Shown here piece after piece: positions 11,977 to 12,410 of a stretch of DNA of 12,410 nucleotides. The position numbers and the translations under genes were made by a program. Each line of letters opens with the position of its first letter. Within the stretch, counting starts at the first letter, position 1. Origin of the DNA: Caulobacteraceae bacterium (GTDB lineage Bacteria; Pseudomonadota; Alphaproteobacteria; Caulobacterales; Caulobacteraceae); the NCBI GenBank assembly GCA_030151985.1, contig JASLDZ010000307.1, forward strand, positions 1 through 12,410, written 5' to 3'. Under the pieces are notes generated by a model. That model saw only the letters and a program-made list of their open reading frames with translations. It ran no database searches and was not told the origin of the DNA.

Positions 11977-12410
11977 GTGATCGTCCTTCACATCGGCCGC
12001 AACAAGGCCGCCTCCACCACGCTGCAGGAGGCCTTCGTCGCCCACCGAAGCGCGCTGGCGGAGGCGGGAGTGCGCTACATCAACTTCGGCCACCTGGCCC
12101 ATAGCGACCCCGACATCCCGGGCGTGCATACCGCCGAGGCGCTCGCGGCGCTGTCGCGGGAAACGGATGACGACCTTCTGGTCTCCAACGAGTTCATGTC
12201 GGCGTGGCCCGAGCCCTTCACCGCGGCGGTCGGCCGCGCGCTCGTCGGCCTGCCGGTGCGGGTGATGGTCTACCTGCGGCCCTACGCGGACTGGCTGCCG
12301 TCGCTCTATGCGCAGGACGTCAAGGGCGGCGACGACGCCCGCGATTTCGACGCCTACGCCCGGGCGATGGCGCCGCGCGTGTCGGCGTGGCCGATGCTGG
12401 AGGGCTGGGC
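11977..12410 (+). CDS. Sulfotransferase-like P-loop protein, N-terminal part (cut by window edge)
   Basis: The first 144 residues are visible; the gene continues past the right edge. The N terminus VIVLHIGRNKAASTTLQEAF is a 5'-phosphosulfate loop at the correct place (family form HIGxxKTGTTxLQ), with K10 and T14-T15 kept but Ala-Ala-Ser in the middle. The second signature is also present: VMVYLRPYADWLPSLYAQ (96-113), in which R101 and S109 are spaced R-x7-S as in the 3'-phosphate-binding motif for PAPS. Between them, LLVSNEFMSA (67-76) corresponds to the usual ISSE/SNE segment. GTG at 11977-11979 starts right before the P-loop strand; the frame is closed upstream at 11920-11922. Expected role is transfer of sulfate from PAPS to a sugar hydroxyl. 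Related proteins in bacterial glycan loci are often uncharacterised, so activity is inference. Confidence 0.78.
   Translation, partial: MIVLHIGRNKAASTTLQEAFVAHRSALAEAGVRYINFGHLAHSDPDIPGVHTAEALAALSRETDDDLLVSNEFMSAWPEPFTAAVGRALVGLPVRVMVYLRPYADWLPSLYAQDVKGGDDARDFDAYARAMAPRVSAWPMLEGW

Noticed and set aside
10726..12129. A 467-codon minus-strand open frame overlapping the dioxygenase
   Set aside because: Arg/Gly/Pro-rich shadow; the other minus-strand frame carries the full iron-binding site with its own Shine-Dalgarno, and this frame runs through the sulfotransferase-like start.

Overview
The window looks like chromosome from a very GC-rich alphaproteobacterium (about 70% G+C by eye). Secreted, cysteine-free RTX proteins with C-terminal DUF4214 repeats, a serralysin and a dense glycan gene set fit Caulobacterales such as Phenylobacterium or Caulobacter, or Methylobacterium-like rhizobiales; this placement is inference, since no rRNA or other marker gene is present. 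It holds nine protein genes, two of them cut by the window edges. No RNA gene, CRISPR array, insertion sequence, transposase or integrase is visible. The longest gap between genes is about 166 bases.

Layout. (1) 1-1429: the 5' end of a mannose-1-phosphate guanylyltransferase gene and a family 2 glycosyltransferase gene, both on the minus strand, followed by a 115-base divergent promoter region. (2) 1430-2419: galE (UDP-glucose 4-epimerase) on the plus strand; its stop codon interlocks with the stop of the next gene. (3) 2416-7429, minus strand: a serralysin-type zinc metalloprotease gene followed 64 bases downstream by a gene for a large non-enzymatic RTX protein. The two proteins differ at the N terminus but carry the same C-terminal module of four DUF4214 units. 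(4) 7596-10949, plus strand: a two-gene operon encoding a three-part glycosyltransferase (tandem N-terminal beta-rich repeats, GT2 domain, CmcI-like domain with eroded active-site motifs) and a SAM methyltransferase with a coiled-coil tail. (5) 10821-12410: a phytanoyl-CoA-dioxygenase-like Fe(II)/2-oxoglutarate enzyme on the minus strand, which overlaps the methyltransferase tail, and a divergent sulfotransferase-like gene that runs off the right edge.

Together the enzymes read as an accessory surface-polysaccharide or glycoconjugate locus: GDP-mannose and UDP-galactose supply, sugar transfer, and possible methylation, hydroxylation and sulfation. Inserted in it are two proteins that by family should leave the cell through a type I secretion system, although no transporter gene is in the window. 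The arrangement recalls the S-layer/O-antigen region of Caulobacter, where an RTX surface protein depends on a nearby-encoded polysaccharide. A functional link between the DUF4214 modules and the local glycan is a hypothesis, not something the sequence proves.

Translation starts are unusual: three adjacent genes (protease, fused glycosyltransferase, methyltransferase) appear to start at TTG, each with a well-placed Shine-Dalgarno sequence, and two more start at GTG.
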